Source of the DNA: Vibrio ichthyoenteri ATCC 700023 | GTDB lineage: Bacteria > Pseudomonadota > Gammaproteobacteria > Enterobacterales > Vibrionaceae | Assembly: GCF_000222605.1 (NCBI RefSeq) | Contig: NZ_AFWF01000004.1 | Location: 1-64,000, forward strand | Length of the DNA: 64,000 nucleotides | Direction of reading: 5' to 3' | Part shown: positions 40,030 to 52,867 of the stretch, one piece after another | Numbering within the stretch: position 1 is the stretch's first letter | Layout of the letters: each line of letters opens with the position of its first letter | Made by a program: the position numbers and the translations under genes | The notes under the pieces: model-generated | What the model was told of the DNA's origin: nothing | What the model saw: only the letters and a program-made list of their open reading frames with translations | The model's database searches: none

Positions 40030-42252
40030 ATGGTTGCGGTAAGAAGCGCGCATTTAAATCAAGATGAACAGTTTGAGCTAGATAAATGGATTGCTAGCTT
40101 AAAGCAAGATGGCAAAACTGCTCAGCGCTTAACTGAAGTGTATCGTCAGTGCGAAACGTTTTTGCAAGGCAACGATGACGCTCAACTCTTGTTGTGGCGT
40201 GGTCGTGAAATGATTGAAATTCTCATCACCTTATCAATGGATAAACCAACGCTGGTGGCAGCGCAGCTTTTCCCATTGGTCTCAAGTGGTGCTTTGCAAC
40301 GCGACAAGCTTGAAGAAGAATACAATAAAGAGATCATTAAACTGATCGATGGCGTTGAAGAGATGGCTGCCCTTGGGCAGCTAAACGTCACGCTAGAAGG
40401 CAGTGCTGCATCATCGCAAGTCGATAACGTGCGCCGCATGCTGCTGGCGATGGTGGATGATTTTCGCTGCGTGGTCATCAAGTTGGCCGAGCGCATTTGT
40501 AATCTGATTGAAGTAAAAAAAGCGCCTGATGAAGTGCGTCGCGCGGCCGCGCAAGAGTGTACCAACATCTACGCGCCACTGGCGAACCGTCTCGGTATTG
40601 GTCAGTTAAAGTGGGAAATTGAAGATTACGCTTTCCGCTACCAGCAACCAGAAACCTATAAACAGATCGCGAAACAGCTGTCAGAGCGTCGCATCGTACG
40701 TGAACAATACATCAAAGATTTTGTTGATGACTTAACCGAAGAAATGCAAGCCACGGGCATTAATGCAGAGGTGAGTGGTCGTCCAAAACACATCTATAGT
40801 ATCTGGCGCAAAATGCAGAAAAAGAGCTTGGAGTTTGATGAGCTTTTTGACGTGCGCGCCGTGCGTATCATCGCGGATAAATTGCAAGACTGCTACGCCG
40901 CATTGGGTATCGTTCATACTAAATACAAGCACTTACCTAGTGAGTTTGACGATTACGTTGCCAATCCCAAACCGAACGGTTATCAATCAATTCATACTGT
41001 CGTCTTGGGGCCAGAAGGCAAAACCATTGAGATTCAGATCCGTACTAAAGATATGCACGAAGATTCTGAATTGGGTGTGGCTGCGCACTGGAAATATAAA
41101 GAAGGTGCAAGTTCAGGCCGTAGTGGTTACGACGAGAAGATCACTTGGCTGCGTAAGCTGATTGATTGGCAAGAAGAGATGTCTGACTCTGGCGAAATGC
41201 TCGATGAGCTGCGTAGCCAAGTGTTTGATGATCGCGTCTATGCCTTTACTCCACGCGGTGATGTGGTCGATTTGCCTATGGGCGCAACGCCGCTCGATTT
41301 TGCCTACCACATCCATTCTATGGTCGGTCACCGCTGTATCGGTGCCAAAGTAGCCGGACGCATCGTACCGTTTACCCATAAGTTATCGATGGGCGATCAA
41401 GTTGAAATCATCACTCAGAAAGAGCCTAATCCGTCGCGCGATTGGCTAAACCCATCACTAGGCTTTGTCACTTCAGGTCGAGCACGAGCCAAAATCAATG
41501 CTTGGTTCCGCAAACAGAGCCGCGAGAAAAACCTCGAAGCCGGGCGTGAAATTCTTGAGCATGAATTAGGTAAAATTGGTGCTACGTTAAAACACGCAGA
41601 GCAATATGCGCTGAAACGCTTTAACGTTAACTCTGCTGATGAACTGTATGTCGGTGTCGGCAGTGGTGATTTACGTATTAATCAAATCATTAATCACATC
41701 AACGCCTTGGTGAACAAGCCAACCGCGGAAGAAGAAGACAAGCAGGCGCTTGAAAAACTCCTCGAAGCGGAAAATAAACCGTCTACCCCAACACGTCCGA
41801 ATAAAGATGCCGTGGTGGTAGAAGGGGTCGATAACCTGATGAATCATTTGGCTCGTTGTTGCCAACCGATTCCGGGCGATCAAATCTGTGGTTACATCAC
41901 CCAAGGTCGTGGCATTTCTGTGCACCGGGCTGATTGTGAGCAGTTGGAAGAGCTACGTCATCATGCACCAGAGCGTATTATTGATACCGTCTGGGGCAGT
42001 GGTTTTGCCGGCTCTTACTTACTCACTCTACGCGTGGAAGCAATGGAGCGTGGTGGCCTGCTCAAAGAGATCACCACTCTGTTTGCTAATGAAAAAGTGA
42101 AAGTAAACAGCATGAAGAGCCGTGTCGACTACCGCACGCAATTGTCGATCTTAGATTTTGATTTGGAAGTGAGTAACGTTGAAGTGCTGGCGCGCGTATC
42201 GAAGCGAGTCGAGCAGATCAAAGATGTGATGACGGTGAAGCGCCTCGGCTAA
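40030..42252 (+). CDS. relA: (p)ppGpp synthetase RelA
   Basis: RelA is the ribosome-associated GTP pyrophosphokinase of the stringent response. The 740-residue protein has a pseudo-HD hydrolase domain without the HDxxED motif, an active synthetase domain (GRPKHIYSIWRKM, NPKPNGYQSIHTVV), the EFDD motif that marks monofunctional RelA (in place of RxKD), then TGS, zinc-finger-like (ARCCQPIPGDQICGY) and C-terminal ACT domains. The 3' flank holds a branched inverted repeat. mazEF, found after relA in E. coli, is absent. Confidence 0.97.
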   Translation: MVAVRSAHLNQDEQFELDKWIASLKQDGKTAQRLTEVYRQCETFLQGNDDAQLLLWRGREMIEILITLSMDKPTLVAAQLFPLVSSGALQRDKLEEEYNKEIIKLIDGVEEMAALGQLNVTLEGSAASSQVDNVRRMLLAMVDDFRCVVIKLAERICNLIEVKKAPDEVRRAAAQECTNIYAPLANRLGIGQLKWEIEDYAFRYQQPETYKQIAKQLSERRIVREQYIKDFVDDLTEEMQATGINAEVSGRPKHIYSIWRKMQKKSLEFDELFDVRAVRIIADKLQDCYAALGIVHTKYKHLPSEFDDYVANPKPNGYQSIHTVVLGPEGKTIEIQIRTKDMHEDSELGVAAHWKYKEGASSGRSGYDEKITWLRKLIDWQEEMSDSGEMLDELRSQVFDDRVYAFTPRGDVVDLPMGATPLDFAYHIHSMVGHRCIGAKVAGRIVPFTHKLSMGDQVEIITQKEPNPSRDWLNPSLGFVTSGRARAKINAWFRKQSREKNLEAGREILEHELGKIGATLKHAEQYALKRFNVNSADELYVGVGSGDLRINQIINHINALVNKPTAEEEDKQALEKLLEAENKPSTPTRPNKDAVVVEGVDNLMNHLARCCQPIPGDQICGYITQGRGISVHRADCEQLEELRHHAPERIIDTVWGSGFAGSYLLTLRVEAMERGGLLKEITTLFANEKVKVNSMKSRVDYRTQLSILDFDLEVSNVEVLARVSKRVEQIKDVMTVKRLG

Positions 42253-42269
42253 CATTCTCGTCATACTTA

Positions 42270-42360
42270 CGACTGTCGCGTTGTTGATTGCGCGCACTCG
42301 CACCATTACATGGTAAACCATGCTCTGGTGTCTCGTTTGCTTATCGCCTAGCGACAGTCG
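42270..42360 (+). repeat. Branched inverted repeat 3' of relA
   Basis: CGACTGTCGC (42270-42279) pairs perfectly with GCGACAGTCG (42351-42360). Inside, CACCA (42301-42305) pairs with TGGTG (42326-42330) and CATGGT (42309-42314) with ACCATG (42317-42322). CAATTGTTTTTG follows, so it could act as the relA transcript end. Confidence 0.7.
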
Positions 42361-42393
42361 CAATTGTTTTTGAGTCGACTTAGAAAAAAGACT

Positions 42394-42441
42394 CTAGTTG
42401 TCATCCCCCACAGTTAGGGAAGAGCGTGATAGGGAATCTAG
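42394..42441. repeat. Intergenic Vibrio-like repeat, copy A
   Basis: Runs from CTAGTTGTCATCCCC to TAGGGAATCTAG with CTAG at both ends. It shares TTGTCATYCC and TAGGGAATCT with 46749-46790. Confidence 0.55.
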
Positions 42442-42502
42442 TTTTAGCACTTAGACGACCAGAGTCCGTATGCCAGCAAACGGCAAAAAATAAAAATTAC
42501 AT

Positions 42503-42532
42503 AAGGTGAGTGGTTATGCTGCTCGCCTTTTT
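42503..42532 (+). terminator. Terminator just upstream of mazG
   Basis: AAGGTGAG (42503-42510) pairs with CTCGCCTT (42522-42529, one wobble) and is followed by more T. It lies 14 nt before the mazG ATG, so it either ends upstream transcription or attenuates mazG. Confidence 0.75.
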
Positions 42533-42545
42533 GTTTAAGGAAAAA

Positions 42546-43349
42546 ATGAAAATGAGTCACCCTATTGAACAGTTAGAACAGATTATGGCCACATTGCGCG
42601 ACCCACAGCAGGGTTGTCCTTGGGATCGTAAACAAAATTTTGAAACAATTGTGCCGCACACTATTGAAGAAACCTACGAAGTGGTGGATGCAATTCACAA
42701 TCAAGATTGGCCTAATCTGAAAGAAGAGTTGGGGGATTTATTGTTCCAAGTGATCTTTTATAGTCAATTGGCGAAAGAGCAAGAACTGTTCGATTTCTCT
42801 GAAGTGGTAGAAGCGGTAAATGAAAAGCTTACTCGTCGTCATCCCCATGTTTTTTCGGCGGTTGAGTTTGGTTCTGACGAGGAAATTAACGCTAATTGGG
42901 AAGCAGAAAAAGCAAAAGAAAAGGCACGAGTAGGCAAATCAGAACAAAGTATTCTAGACTCAATACCAAATTCTTTGCCGGCACTTTCGCGTGCTACAAA
43001 GATTCAAAAAAAGTGCGCCAGCGTAGGTTTTGATTGGGATTCTCTCGGCCCAGTAGTAGACAAAGTTCGTGAAGAAATTGACGAAGTCATGGAAGAAGCG
43101 CTGCAAGTTGAAGTTGCTCATGACAAGGTTGAAATGGAACTGGGGGATTTGTTGTTTGCGACGGTGAATTTATCGCGTCACCTGCAGGTCAATCCAGAAG
43201 TTGCATTGGCAAAAGCAAATTTAAAGTTTGTTAAACGCTTTCAATCAGTTGAGCAAAAAGTAGCGCAAAATGGTCAGCAAATTGGCCAATGCAGCTTGGA
43301 ACAACTCGACGGTTGGTGGGATGAAGTTAAACAAGATGAGCGTAGGTGA
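42546..43349 (+). CDS. mazG: Nucleoside triphosphate pyrophosphohydrolase
   Basis: MazG hydrolyses NTPs and dNTPs to monophosphates, and in E. coli affects ppGpp and survival. The 267-residue protein carries two MazG repeats, each with an EExxE-type site: EETYEVVDAI with EELGDLLFQV, and REEIDEVMEEA with MELGDLLFATV. The ATG at 42546 has AAGG 5 nt before it; six residues later a second ATG (MSHPIEQ) is possible. It follows relA as in E. coli but without mazEF. Confidence 0.96.
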   Translation: MKMSHPIEQLEQIMATLRDPQQGCPWDRKQNFETIVPHTIEETYEVVDAIHNQDWPNLKEELGDLLFQVIFYSQLAKEQELFDFSEVVEAVNEKLTRRHPHVFSAVEFGSDEEINANWEAEKAKEKARVGKSEQSILDSIPNSLPALSRATKIQKKCASVGFDWDSLGPVVDKVREEIDEVMEEALQVEVAHDKVEMELGDLLFATVNLSRHLQVNPEVALAKANLKFVKRFQSVEQKVAQNGQQIGQCSLEQLDGWWDEVKQDERR

Positions 43350-43392
43350 ACTCTCGCTCAGTGATAAATTGGGGCAAGATTGACCCATCTAA

Positions 43393-45195
<1,803 letters not shown>

Positions 45196-45203
45196 GGAAT
45201 ACA

Positions 45204-46570
<1,367 letters not shown>

Positions 46571-46603
46571 TTTAGATTTCTAAGTTATTAGCTTAATGCT
46601 TTG

Positions 46604-46635
46604 AAAGGCTCCACTTCGGTGGGGCCTTTTTTTTT
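46604..46635 (+). terminator. eno terminator
   Basis: AAGGCTCCAC and GTGGGGCCTT pair around TTCG (one wobble), followed by about nine T in all. Confidence 0.93.
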
Positions 46636-46748
46636 GGCTGCAGAAATGAGAATCGAGAGTTGAGAACGCTTCGCTTTCGAGAAGAGAGATCCCCAACTCG
46701 TTCGCTCCTCACTCTCGAGGATGACGGCACTCGTTTTGTCTGTATTAG

Positions 46749-46790
46749 TTTGTCATTCCATAGACTGACGAAGGAAGGAGTAGGGAATCT
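46749..46790. repeat. Intergenic Vibrio-like repeat, copy B
   Basis: TTTGTCATTCCATAGACTG to GGAGTAGGGAATCT. It shares both ends with copy A at 42394-42441. It lies in the 353-bp eno-cca gap, which holds this, the eno terminator and the 7-bp array, but no gene. Confidence 0.55.
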
Positions 46791-46840
46791 TTCTTTGATT
46801 TCGAACTGTTTGACTCAATCCCCAACGTGTTCTATTTTCG

Positions 46841-46889
46841 CTTCTCGCTTCTCGCTTCTCGCTTCTCGCTTCTCGCTTCTCGCTTCTCG
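46841..46889. repeat. Seven-copy 7-bp tandem repeat
   Basis: CTTCTCG is repeated seven times exactly (46841-46889), with a partial unit before it and CTTTTTAAGCG after it. It is intergenic, 35 nt from the cca stop. Slippage between copies would change its length, so it may vary between strains. Confidence 0.95.
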
Positions 46890-46923
46890 CTTTTTAAGCG
46901 CAGCGCTCTCGATTCCCGATTCT

Positions 46924-48135
46924 CTATGCCTCTGCGATCGCGACCACTCTGCGTTTTTCCATCTCTTCACGAATCGCGACACCTTTAAATCCATCGGCAA
47001 TGATTGCTTGGACATCGACCGCCAAGGCGGCTTGAAACGCTTGCTCAAAAATCGCTTTTTGTGGGTAGTCGATGCTTTCATGACCGGTGCGGCCGCGGCT
47101 ATCGGCCATGCAGCAGAGCAGGATCTCTTCTAAACGTTCAGGGCGACGCCACACGTCAAACTTATTAAGTATTTTTAACTTGGTTGCGGGTTTGAGTTCT
47201 GCCGCACGGTGGATATTTGAATGTTGCTCGCACACGAGTAGGGCTAAGTCTCGATACTCATTGGGCACGCGAATGCGTGCGGCTAAATTCTTGATCAACT
47301 TGATGCCAGTATGGCAATGCATTTTATGACTTGGCCATTCTTGTTCAGGGGTCACGCCTTTGCCTAAATCGTGCACTTGAGCGGCAAAGCGAACCGTGGT
47401 TGAAGCACTCAATAGTGCCGCTTGCTGTGCGACCATTAGAGTGTGTATACCCGTGTCAATTTCAGGATGCCATTGTTCAGGTTGTGGAACCCCGAACAAA
47501 CAGTCGATTTCGGGTAACACCACCGCCAGTGCGCCACAATCACGCAGCACTTTTAAGAAGACTTGAGGATCTTGGCAGCTCAGTGATTTGTGCCATTCTT
47601 GCCAAACGCGCTCCGCGGTTAAGTGCTGCAATTCACCTTGTTGGACAATTTGTGTCATTAAAGCCATGGTTTCGTCGGCAACGGTAAAGCCAAGATGAGC
47701 AAGTTTGGCGGCAAAGCGCGCGACGCGTAGAACACGTAGTGGATCTTCAGTGAAAGCCTCTGATACGTGGCGTAACTGACGGTTGAGTAAATCTTGTTGG
47801 CCACCGTAAGGATCAATAATATTACCCAGATCATCTTGAGCCATTGCATTGATGGTGAGATCACGACGTAGTAGATCTTCTTCCAATGTGACATCTGGCG
47901 CGAAGTAGCAATCAAAGCCGGTGTAACCTGATCCTGTTTTACGCTCGGTTCTCGCCAGAGCATGCTCTTGCTTGCTCTTCGGGTGGAGAAATACCGGGAA
48001 GTCTTTACCCACAGCGGTATAGCCGAGTTGCAGCATTTGTTCAGGGGTGGCACCGATGACAACCCAATCTTGATCATATACATCCAGATTGAGTAACTGA
48101 TCGCGAACCGCTCCGCCAACTAAGAATCTTCGCAC
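46924..48135 (-). CDS. cca: CCA-adding enzyme (tRNA nucleotidyltransferase)
   Basis: Cca builds or repairs the CCA 3' end of tRNAs. The 403-residue class II enzyme has the nucleotidyltransferase motif [19 protein letters not shown], the RRDLTINAM segment, [16 protein letters not shown], and a C-terminal HD domain ([13 protein letters not shown]) with phosphohydrolase-type His-Asp, as in E. coli. It is downstream of the tandem repeat, convergent with eno, and divergent from gspA. Confidence 0.96.
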   Translation of the reverse strand: MRRFLVGGAVRDQLLNLDVYDQDWVVIGATPEQMLQLGYTAVGKDFPVFLHPKSKQEHALARTERKTGSGYTGFDCYFAPDVTLEEDLLRRDLTINAMAQDDLGNIIDPYGGQQDLLNRQLRHVSEAFTEDPLRVLRVARFAAKLAHLGFTVADETMALMTQIVQQGELQHLTAERVWQEWHKSLSCQDPQVFLKVLRDCGALAVVLPEIDCLFGVPQPEQWHPEIDTGIHTLMVAQQAALLSASTTVRFAAQVHDLGKGVTPEQEWPSHKMHCHTGIKLIKNLAARIRVPNEYRDLALLVCEQHSNIHRAAELKPATKLKILNKFDVWRRPERLEEILLCCMADSRGRTGHESIDYPQKAIFEQAFQAALAVDVQAIIADGFKGVAIREEMEKRRVVAIAEA

Positions 48136-48224
48136 TGTGGCCTCTCTATCTATTTGAATTGTCTTTGGCTATTCTTGCCAGCAATGTTACTTTCGTTCTC
48201 AATAAATTCCCAGCGACCATTATC

Positions 48225-49853
48225 ATGTACAACACTCATTTTGGATTTGTCGAGCTACCGTTTTCTATTGTACCAAACTCACGGTTTCTCTATTTAAGTC
48301 AACGTCATAAAGAAGCGATACATCACCTTCAAGCTGGGTTAGGCGATGGTGGTGGCTTTGCGATGCTGACTGGAGAGGTGGGAACCGGTAAAACGACCGT
48401 ATCAAAGGCGATGCTAAAAGCATTGGATGCATCAACGCAAACTGGGTGTATTCTCAATCCGACATTTAGCAATAATGAGTTGTTAGAAGCTATTTGTGAT
48501 GAATTTAGTTTAGCCTATCCCGAGCAGGCAAGCCTAAAGCAACTGACTCAGCTGATTAAGCAATTCTTATTAGAGAGCTATGCGCAGGGCAAGCAAACGC
48601 TATTGTTGATTGATGAAGCGCAGCACTTATCGGCAGAAGTGTTGGAGCAATTACGTCTACTGACTAATTTGGAAACAGAACAGCGTAAACTGCTGAAGGT
48701 GCTGCTGATCGGCCAACCTGAGTTGCAGCAAAAATTACAAATGCCGCAGTTGCGCCAGCTCGCGCAGCGGATCACTGGACGCTATCATTTATTGCCTCTT
48801 AACAGCGATGAAACGGCGAAATACATTCAATTTCGCTTACAACTAGCGGGCGGAAACAGCGAGCTATTCACTGCCAAATCGTTAAAAAATATCGCTCAGG
48901 CGACATTGGGTATTCCTCGTTTGGTTAACTTGGTGTGTGACGCAGCGCTAAAACGAGCCCATCATCTTGGTGAAGCATCGCCCTCTAATCAAACGGTAAT
49001 CGCAGCTTGTGATGAGGTAATGAGTTTCCAAACCAATTATTCATCTGCGCCACGACAGACCCTCTCTCCGCCGTTTGAACGCCAATGGCTTAGCACTGCA
49101 ATTTGTGGGGCATTGGGTTTGGTACTTGCTTGGGGCGCTTGGCAATTTGCGCCAAACACCTTGCTGGTCCCTTTCCAGCAACAAGCCCAAACCTATATTG
49201 AGCAACAGTACCCGGCTAATCCCAATCGTATTGAGCAGCAAGTGGTTTTCCCTACTGGGCTGATGTCTTTGCTCAGTAACAGTCAGCCACTCGCACATCA
49301 AATTACTGAGCTTTATAAGGTTTGGGGTTACCGAGCTTCTGTTGTGGATGAAATGTGCGTTGATAATGCGCAGTCACAATTTCATTGCCAGAGCTTTAGT
49401 GGTTCGTTTGAGCAGTTGTTGGCGACCAATTTACCGGCTGTGCTCACGCTTAGTATCGACAACGCCACTCATTATGCTTTGTTGTATAAGGCTAATGATG
49501 AAAAGGTTGAGTTATTGATTGATGGCGAACGAGTGGCGTTTGAACGCCATTGGCTCGATGAAATTTGGTCGGGAGAATATTACTTAATTTGGCAAAAATT
49601 ATGGCATCAAGCATTAAAACCGGGCATGAGTGGGCATCCCGTTGCGAGTTTAGATTATCAGTTGTCCCAAGTGCTAGGATTGCCGATGGGCCAAGAAGAA
49701 CGTTATGGAGAAGCGTTGAAACAAAAGGTCACTATGTTTCAACAATGGCAGCAGCTCAGTGTTGATGGTATTGCCGGTCAACGTACCCTGCAGCGCTTAG
49801 AGCTTCTGTCGCAAGAACAGGCGCCACATTTGATGTTAGGCGAGGAAATGTAA
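48225..49853 (+). CDS. gspA: Type II secretion assembly ATPase GspA
   Basis: GspA/ExeA is a membrane AAA ATPase that, with GspB, helps the T2SS secretin multimerise across peptidoglycan. The 542-residue protein has an N-terminal ATPase domain (Walker A GEVGTGKTT at 50-58, Walker B LLLIDEAQH), a transmembrane segment near the middle (TAICGALGLVLAWGAWQFA), then a C39-like region and a C-terminal peptidoglycan-binding repeat (VDGIAGQRTLQRL). The ATG at 48225 (MYNTHFGFVELPF) fits the family; the frame extends 22 codons further. The rest of the T2SS is not in the window. Confidence 0.93.
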   Translation: MYNTHFGFVELPFSIVPNSRFLYLSQRHKEAIHHLQAGLGDGGGFAMLTGEVGTGKTTVSKAMLKALDASTQTGCILNPTFSNNELLEAICDEFSLAYPEQASLKQLTQLIKQFLLESYAQGKQTLLLIDEAQHLSAEVLEQLRLLTNLETEQRKLLKVLLIGQPELQQKLQMPQLRQLAQRITGRYHLLPLNSDETAKYIQFRLQLAGGNSELFTAKSLKNIAQATLGIPRLVNLVCDAALKRAHHLGEASPSNQTVIAACDEVMSFQTNYSSAPRQTLSPPFERQWLSTAICGALGLVLAWGAWQFAPNTLLVPFQQQAQTYIEQQYPANPNRIEQQVVFPTGLMSLLSNSQPLAHQITELYKVWGYRASVVDEMCVDNAQSQFHCQSFSGSFEQLLATNLPAVLTLSIDNATHYALLYKANDEKVELLIDGERVAFERHWLDEIWSGEYYLIWQKLWHQALKPGMSGHPVASLDYQLSQVLGLPMGQEERYGEALKQKVTMFQQWQQLSVDGIAGQRTLQRLELLSQEQAPHLMLGEEM

Positions 49854-50641
49854 TGGCAAATCTAATCGAACAGCTTAGCGCATCACAGCAAGGCTACCAG
49901 AGCCATCATACGGCACCGTTACAGTATCAATTGAGTCAAGCCGGCACTCAACCTAAGCGCTGGCCATTGAATCTAGCCTTGCTGGTTATACCATCGCTCG
50001 CCACGCTGACTTGGCTTGCTTATGGTGACTATCAAATGCAGCGTGATGCTTGGGTGGCGATGAATCAAGGTAAGGTTGAGATTGTTGAACAACCTGCAGT
50101 ACTGGAAAACCGACCGTATCCTCAATATTCTGCTTTAACAGAGACATTTTACCAGCGTGATTTAAACGATGAGACGCTAATGGATGAGTCGTTGTCAGTA
50201 TCGGATTCGCCAGAGACGCGATTGACCAACCAACCGGTTGAGAAAAACAGTTTTGATACCAAGCAAAAGCAACAGGTGAGTGAAGATGATTTACTCAGTG
50301 GTCTCGACTTAAGCGGTTTATCGCCGGACATTGCTCAGCGTTTGCAAGCCGTGATGGATGCACCTGAGGTCGAGAGTGCAGACGATGAACAAATACCTGC
50401 CCAAGCGTTGGCGGAGAATATCAATCAATGGTCAGGGCGATTGCCTGCTCTCAATTTTGAAACGCATGTTTACTCAAGTAACGAGGCGAAGCGTTGGGTC
50501 AAAATTAATGGTGTTGAATATCAGCAAGGCGATCAAATTGGCAATGATGTCGCTTTGATGGCGATAGAACCACAAGCGTGTGTGATTGATTTTCAGGGAG
50601 AGATGATTCGAATACCGGCGCTATATGACTGGCAAGGGTAG
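49853..50641 (+). CDS. gspB: Type II secretion assembly protein GspB
   Basis: GspB/ExeB is the TonB-like membrane partner of GspA. The 262-residue protein has one N-terminal transmembrane segment (about residues 40-58, LALLVIPSLATLTWLAYGD), a long variable periplasmic linker and a C-terminal T2SS GspB/C-like domain (RLPALNFETHVYSSNEAKRW, VNINGVEYQQGD-type). It overlaps gspA by 1 nt (TAATG). Sequence outside the C-terminal domain is poorly conserved in the family. Confidence 0.9.
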   Translation: MANLIEQLSASQQGYQSHHTAPLQYQLSQAGTQPKRWPLNLALLVIPSLATLTWLAYGDYQMQRDAWVAMNQGKVEIVEQPAVLENRPYPQYSALTETFYQRDLNDETLMDESLSVSDSPETRLTNQPVEKNSFDTKQKQQVSEDDLLSGLDLSGLSPDIAQRLQAVMDAPEVESADDEQIPAQALAENINQWSGRLPALNFETHVYSSNEAKRWVKINGVEYQQGDQIGNDVALMAIEPQACVIDFQGEMIRIPALYDWQG

Positions 50642-50661
50642 GACGTTGTTGAATAGATAAT

Positions 50662-50689
50662 AAAAAGGTCACGCGAGCGTGACCTTTTT
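50662..50689. terminator. Bidirectional terminator after gspB
   Basis: AAAAAGGTCACGC pairs with GCGTGACCTTTTT with T runs on both strands, serving gspAB and the convergent SH3 protein gene. Confidence 0.93.
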
Positions 50690-50698
50690 AATGAATGC

Positions 50699-51310
50699 TT
50701 ATGCCCAACCGTTTGGTGAGCGACGCTTACGCGGTACAACGTGAGGCAGTACCAAACCGAATAGCAGGCCGATACCAGCAACACCACCGCCATACATGAA
50801 GTATTTAAGCAGTAGGTCATCTTTTTGCGTATCAAGCTTAGCGCGCAGGTTGCGTACTTCCGTTTGAGAAGCGGTTAGCTGCTGGCTCATGTCGCCGTAA
50901 TTTTTTTCCAGTTCAGAAATCTGACTGTTACGGGTATTGAGTGAGTCGACCAGACCTTCTTTTTCACGATTTGCGATGTCGTTGGCATTCGCCAATTTCT
51001 CTTTCACTACCGTCAGCTCTTTTTCAAGCTTCGGTAGGCGAGTCGACATACCTTCTTGAGTGGTGATAAAGCTGGTTGAAACCCAACCTTTACGGCCACG
51101 GCTATCGACAACCTGGCTGTATCCAGAATCTTTGTTCACACTGACAAGATTCACTTTTTCACCAGCATTGACGCTACCAATGATTCGGAACTGGTTGCTT
51201 GGCCCAGCATGCATATAGGTGAAGAGATTATCAGAGATAAAGCGATCTTTAGCCATTGCAGAAGGTACGGCAATTACACATGCTAAGATCATAAAAACCA
51301 ATTTTTTCAC
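50699..51310 (-). CDS. YgiM-like SH3 domain membrane protein
   Basis: This 203-residue protein is of the TIGR04211/YgiM type. A signal peptide (VKKLVFMILACVIAVPSAMA) is followed by a bacterial SH3 domain (about 21-85, with GWVSTSFIT), a coiled coil (about 95-165) and a C-terminal transmembrane segment near residues 172-192 followed by basic residues. I chose the GTG at 51310, since AAAGGA lies 6 nt upstream and the product then starts with a clean signal peptide; an ATG seven codons earlier also exists. Function is unknown. In E. coli ygiM neighbours cca, and cca is nearby here too. Confidence 0.85.
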   Translation of the reverse strand: MKKLVFMILACVIAVPSAMAKDRFISDNLFTYMHAGPSNQFRIIGSVNAGEKVNLVSVNKDSGYSQVVDSRGRKGWVSTSFITTQEGMSTRLPKLEKELTVVKEKLANANDIANREKEGLVDSLNTRNSQISELEKNYGDMSQQLTASQTEVRNLRAKLDTQKDDLLLKYFMYGGGVAGIGLLFGLVLPHVVPRKRRSPNGWA

Positions 51311-51476
51311 GGTAAATCCTTTAACAGTCATCAAGCTTTCAGCGAGGGAGAAACTCCCGAACTGCAAATAGTATGAAGTTTTTTTTTCTGGTGCAACAAA
51401 GAAGGGAGGCTTAGCCTCCCTTTCTGCGGTCTTGAGTCAATAATGACAGTGCATTTACACAGTTCTGACCTATTGA

Positions 51477-52736
51477 CTAGCCAAATGACGCTTGAATAGC
51501 GTAGAAGAATACTACCGCTAATAGTGCGCCAGCTGGCAATGTTACGATCCAAGATGCGACGATATTACGAATAACACCTAGGTTTAGCGCTGCAATACCG
51601 CGAGCAAAACCAACACCAAGAATGGCACCAACTAAAGTTTGTGTTGTTGAGATTGGTAGACCAGTACCAGACGCAAGAACAACGGTACACGCAGTAGCAA
51701 GCTGTGCAGCAAAACCACGGCTTGGCGTTAGTTCGGTAATACCAGTACCAACGGTCGCCATTACTTTATGACCCAGTGTAGCTAGACCAACCACGATACC
51801 AAAACCACCTAGTGGAAGGATCCACCATACGATTTCGCTCTTACCGGTAATTGAACCCATGTGCTGAACAGTTGATACAACCGCAGCTAGTGGACCGATC
51901 GCGTTGGCAACATCGTTTGAACCGTGAGCAAATGCCATCGCACAAGCGGTGATAACCATTAGTACGCTGAAGATACCTTCTACGCCAGCAAAGCCGTGGT
52001 CATCTTCACGGTTAGCAAATTTCTTCTGAATGTAGAAGTAACCACCAACCATAACCAATGCAGAAACCGCTGCAGCCCAAACCCACGCTTCACCGTTTGA
52101 TAGGTGTAGACCAACGTGCTTAAGACCTTTCTTAATCGTTACCAGAGCAATGACCATAGTGGTAATGAACATGTACACAGGTACAAAGCGCTTAGCATTG
52201 AAAAGAGGTTTCTCAGTATCAAAGATCAGTCGCTGCGCGCTGACGAAGATGACATAAGCGAAGAAGCCAGAAATCACCGGAGTGACAATCCAACTACCCA
52301 CGATGCCTTGAACACTGCTCCAGTCAACCGCTTCAGTACCGACAGACACACACGCAAAACCGATGATTGCACCGATGATAGAGTGTGTTGTTGATACTGG
52401 CCAACCCATGTAAGAAGCAAGTAATAGCCAAGTACCAGCGGCTAATAGCGCTGACATCATGCCGTATACTAATACGTCTGGTTGAGAGGCAAACAGAGAC
52501 GTTTCAATCACGCCTTTACGGATTGTATCGGTAACTTCACCACCGGCAAGATACGCACCAGCAAATTCAAAAATCATCGCAATGATGATAGCTTGTTTTA
52601 CTGTTAGCGCCTTCGAGCCTACTGATGTACCCATCGCATTGGCAACGTCATTTGCACCAATACCAATCGCCATCATGAAACCGAATAAAGCTGCAACAAT
52701 AATCAGGACAGTGCCGTAGTTCGCAAGGATATCCAT
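51477..52736 (-). CDS. PiT family inorganic phosphate transporter
   Basis: This 419-residue membrane protein is a low-affinity phosphate (or phosphate-metal) symporter of the PiT family. Two copies of the family signature, GANDVANAMGTSVGSKALT near residue 27 and GSNDVANAIGPLAAVV in the second half, flank a series of about ten hydrophobic segments. It is 131 nt downstream of a DUF47 gene on the same strand, the usual partner of PiT transporters. Confidence 0.94.
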   Translation of the reverse strand: MDILANYGTVLIIVAALFGFMMAIGIGANDVANAMGTSVGSKALTVKQAIIIAMIFEFAGAYLAGGEVTDTIRKGVIETSLFASQPDVLVYGMMSALLAAGTWLLLASYMGWPVSTTHSIIGAIIGFACVSVGTEAVDWSSVQGIVGSWIVTPVISGFFAYVIFVSAQRLIFDTEKPLFNAKRFVPVYMFITTMVIALVTIKKGLKHVGLHLSNGEAWVWAAAVSALVMVGGYFYIQKKFANREDDHGFAGVEGIFSVLMVITACAMAFAHGSNDVANAIGPLAAVVSTVQHMGSITGKSEIVWWILPLGGFGIVVGLATLGHKVMATVGTGITELTPSRGFAAQLATACTVVLASGTGLPISTTQTLVGAILGVGFARGIAALNLGVIRNIVASWIVTLPAGALLAVVFFYAIQASFG

Positions 52737-52867
52737 CGTAATACCTAGTTGTTTGATAACAAGCGGAGCAAATTTTTGACACGAGAAAGCCCCATCGGCG
52801 CCGATATATTCATTGCCTAACTGGGGTGTGTTAAAAAATACTCTTCGTTATTGAGTTTAACTTAACG

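Noticed and set aside
40182-40568. 128-codon frame antisense to relA
   Set aside because: It lies wholly within relA on the opposite strand, and its composition is that of a shadow frame.
46841-46889. CRISPR array
   Set aside because: The units are 7 bp and directly adjacent, with no spacers.
46660-47133. Frames on both strands across the CTTCTCG array
   Set aside because: The protein repeats simply mirror the DNA repeat, and the frames run into cca antisense. The array is better treated as intergenic DNA.
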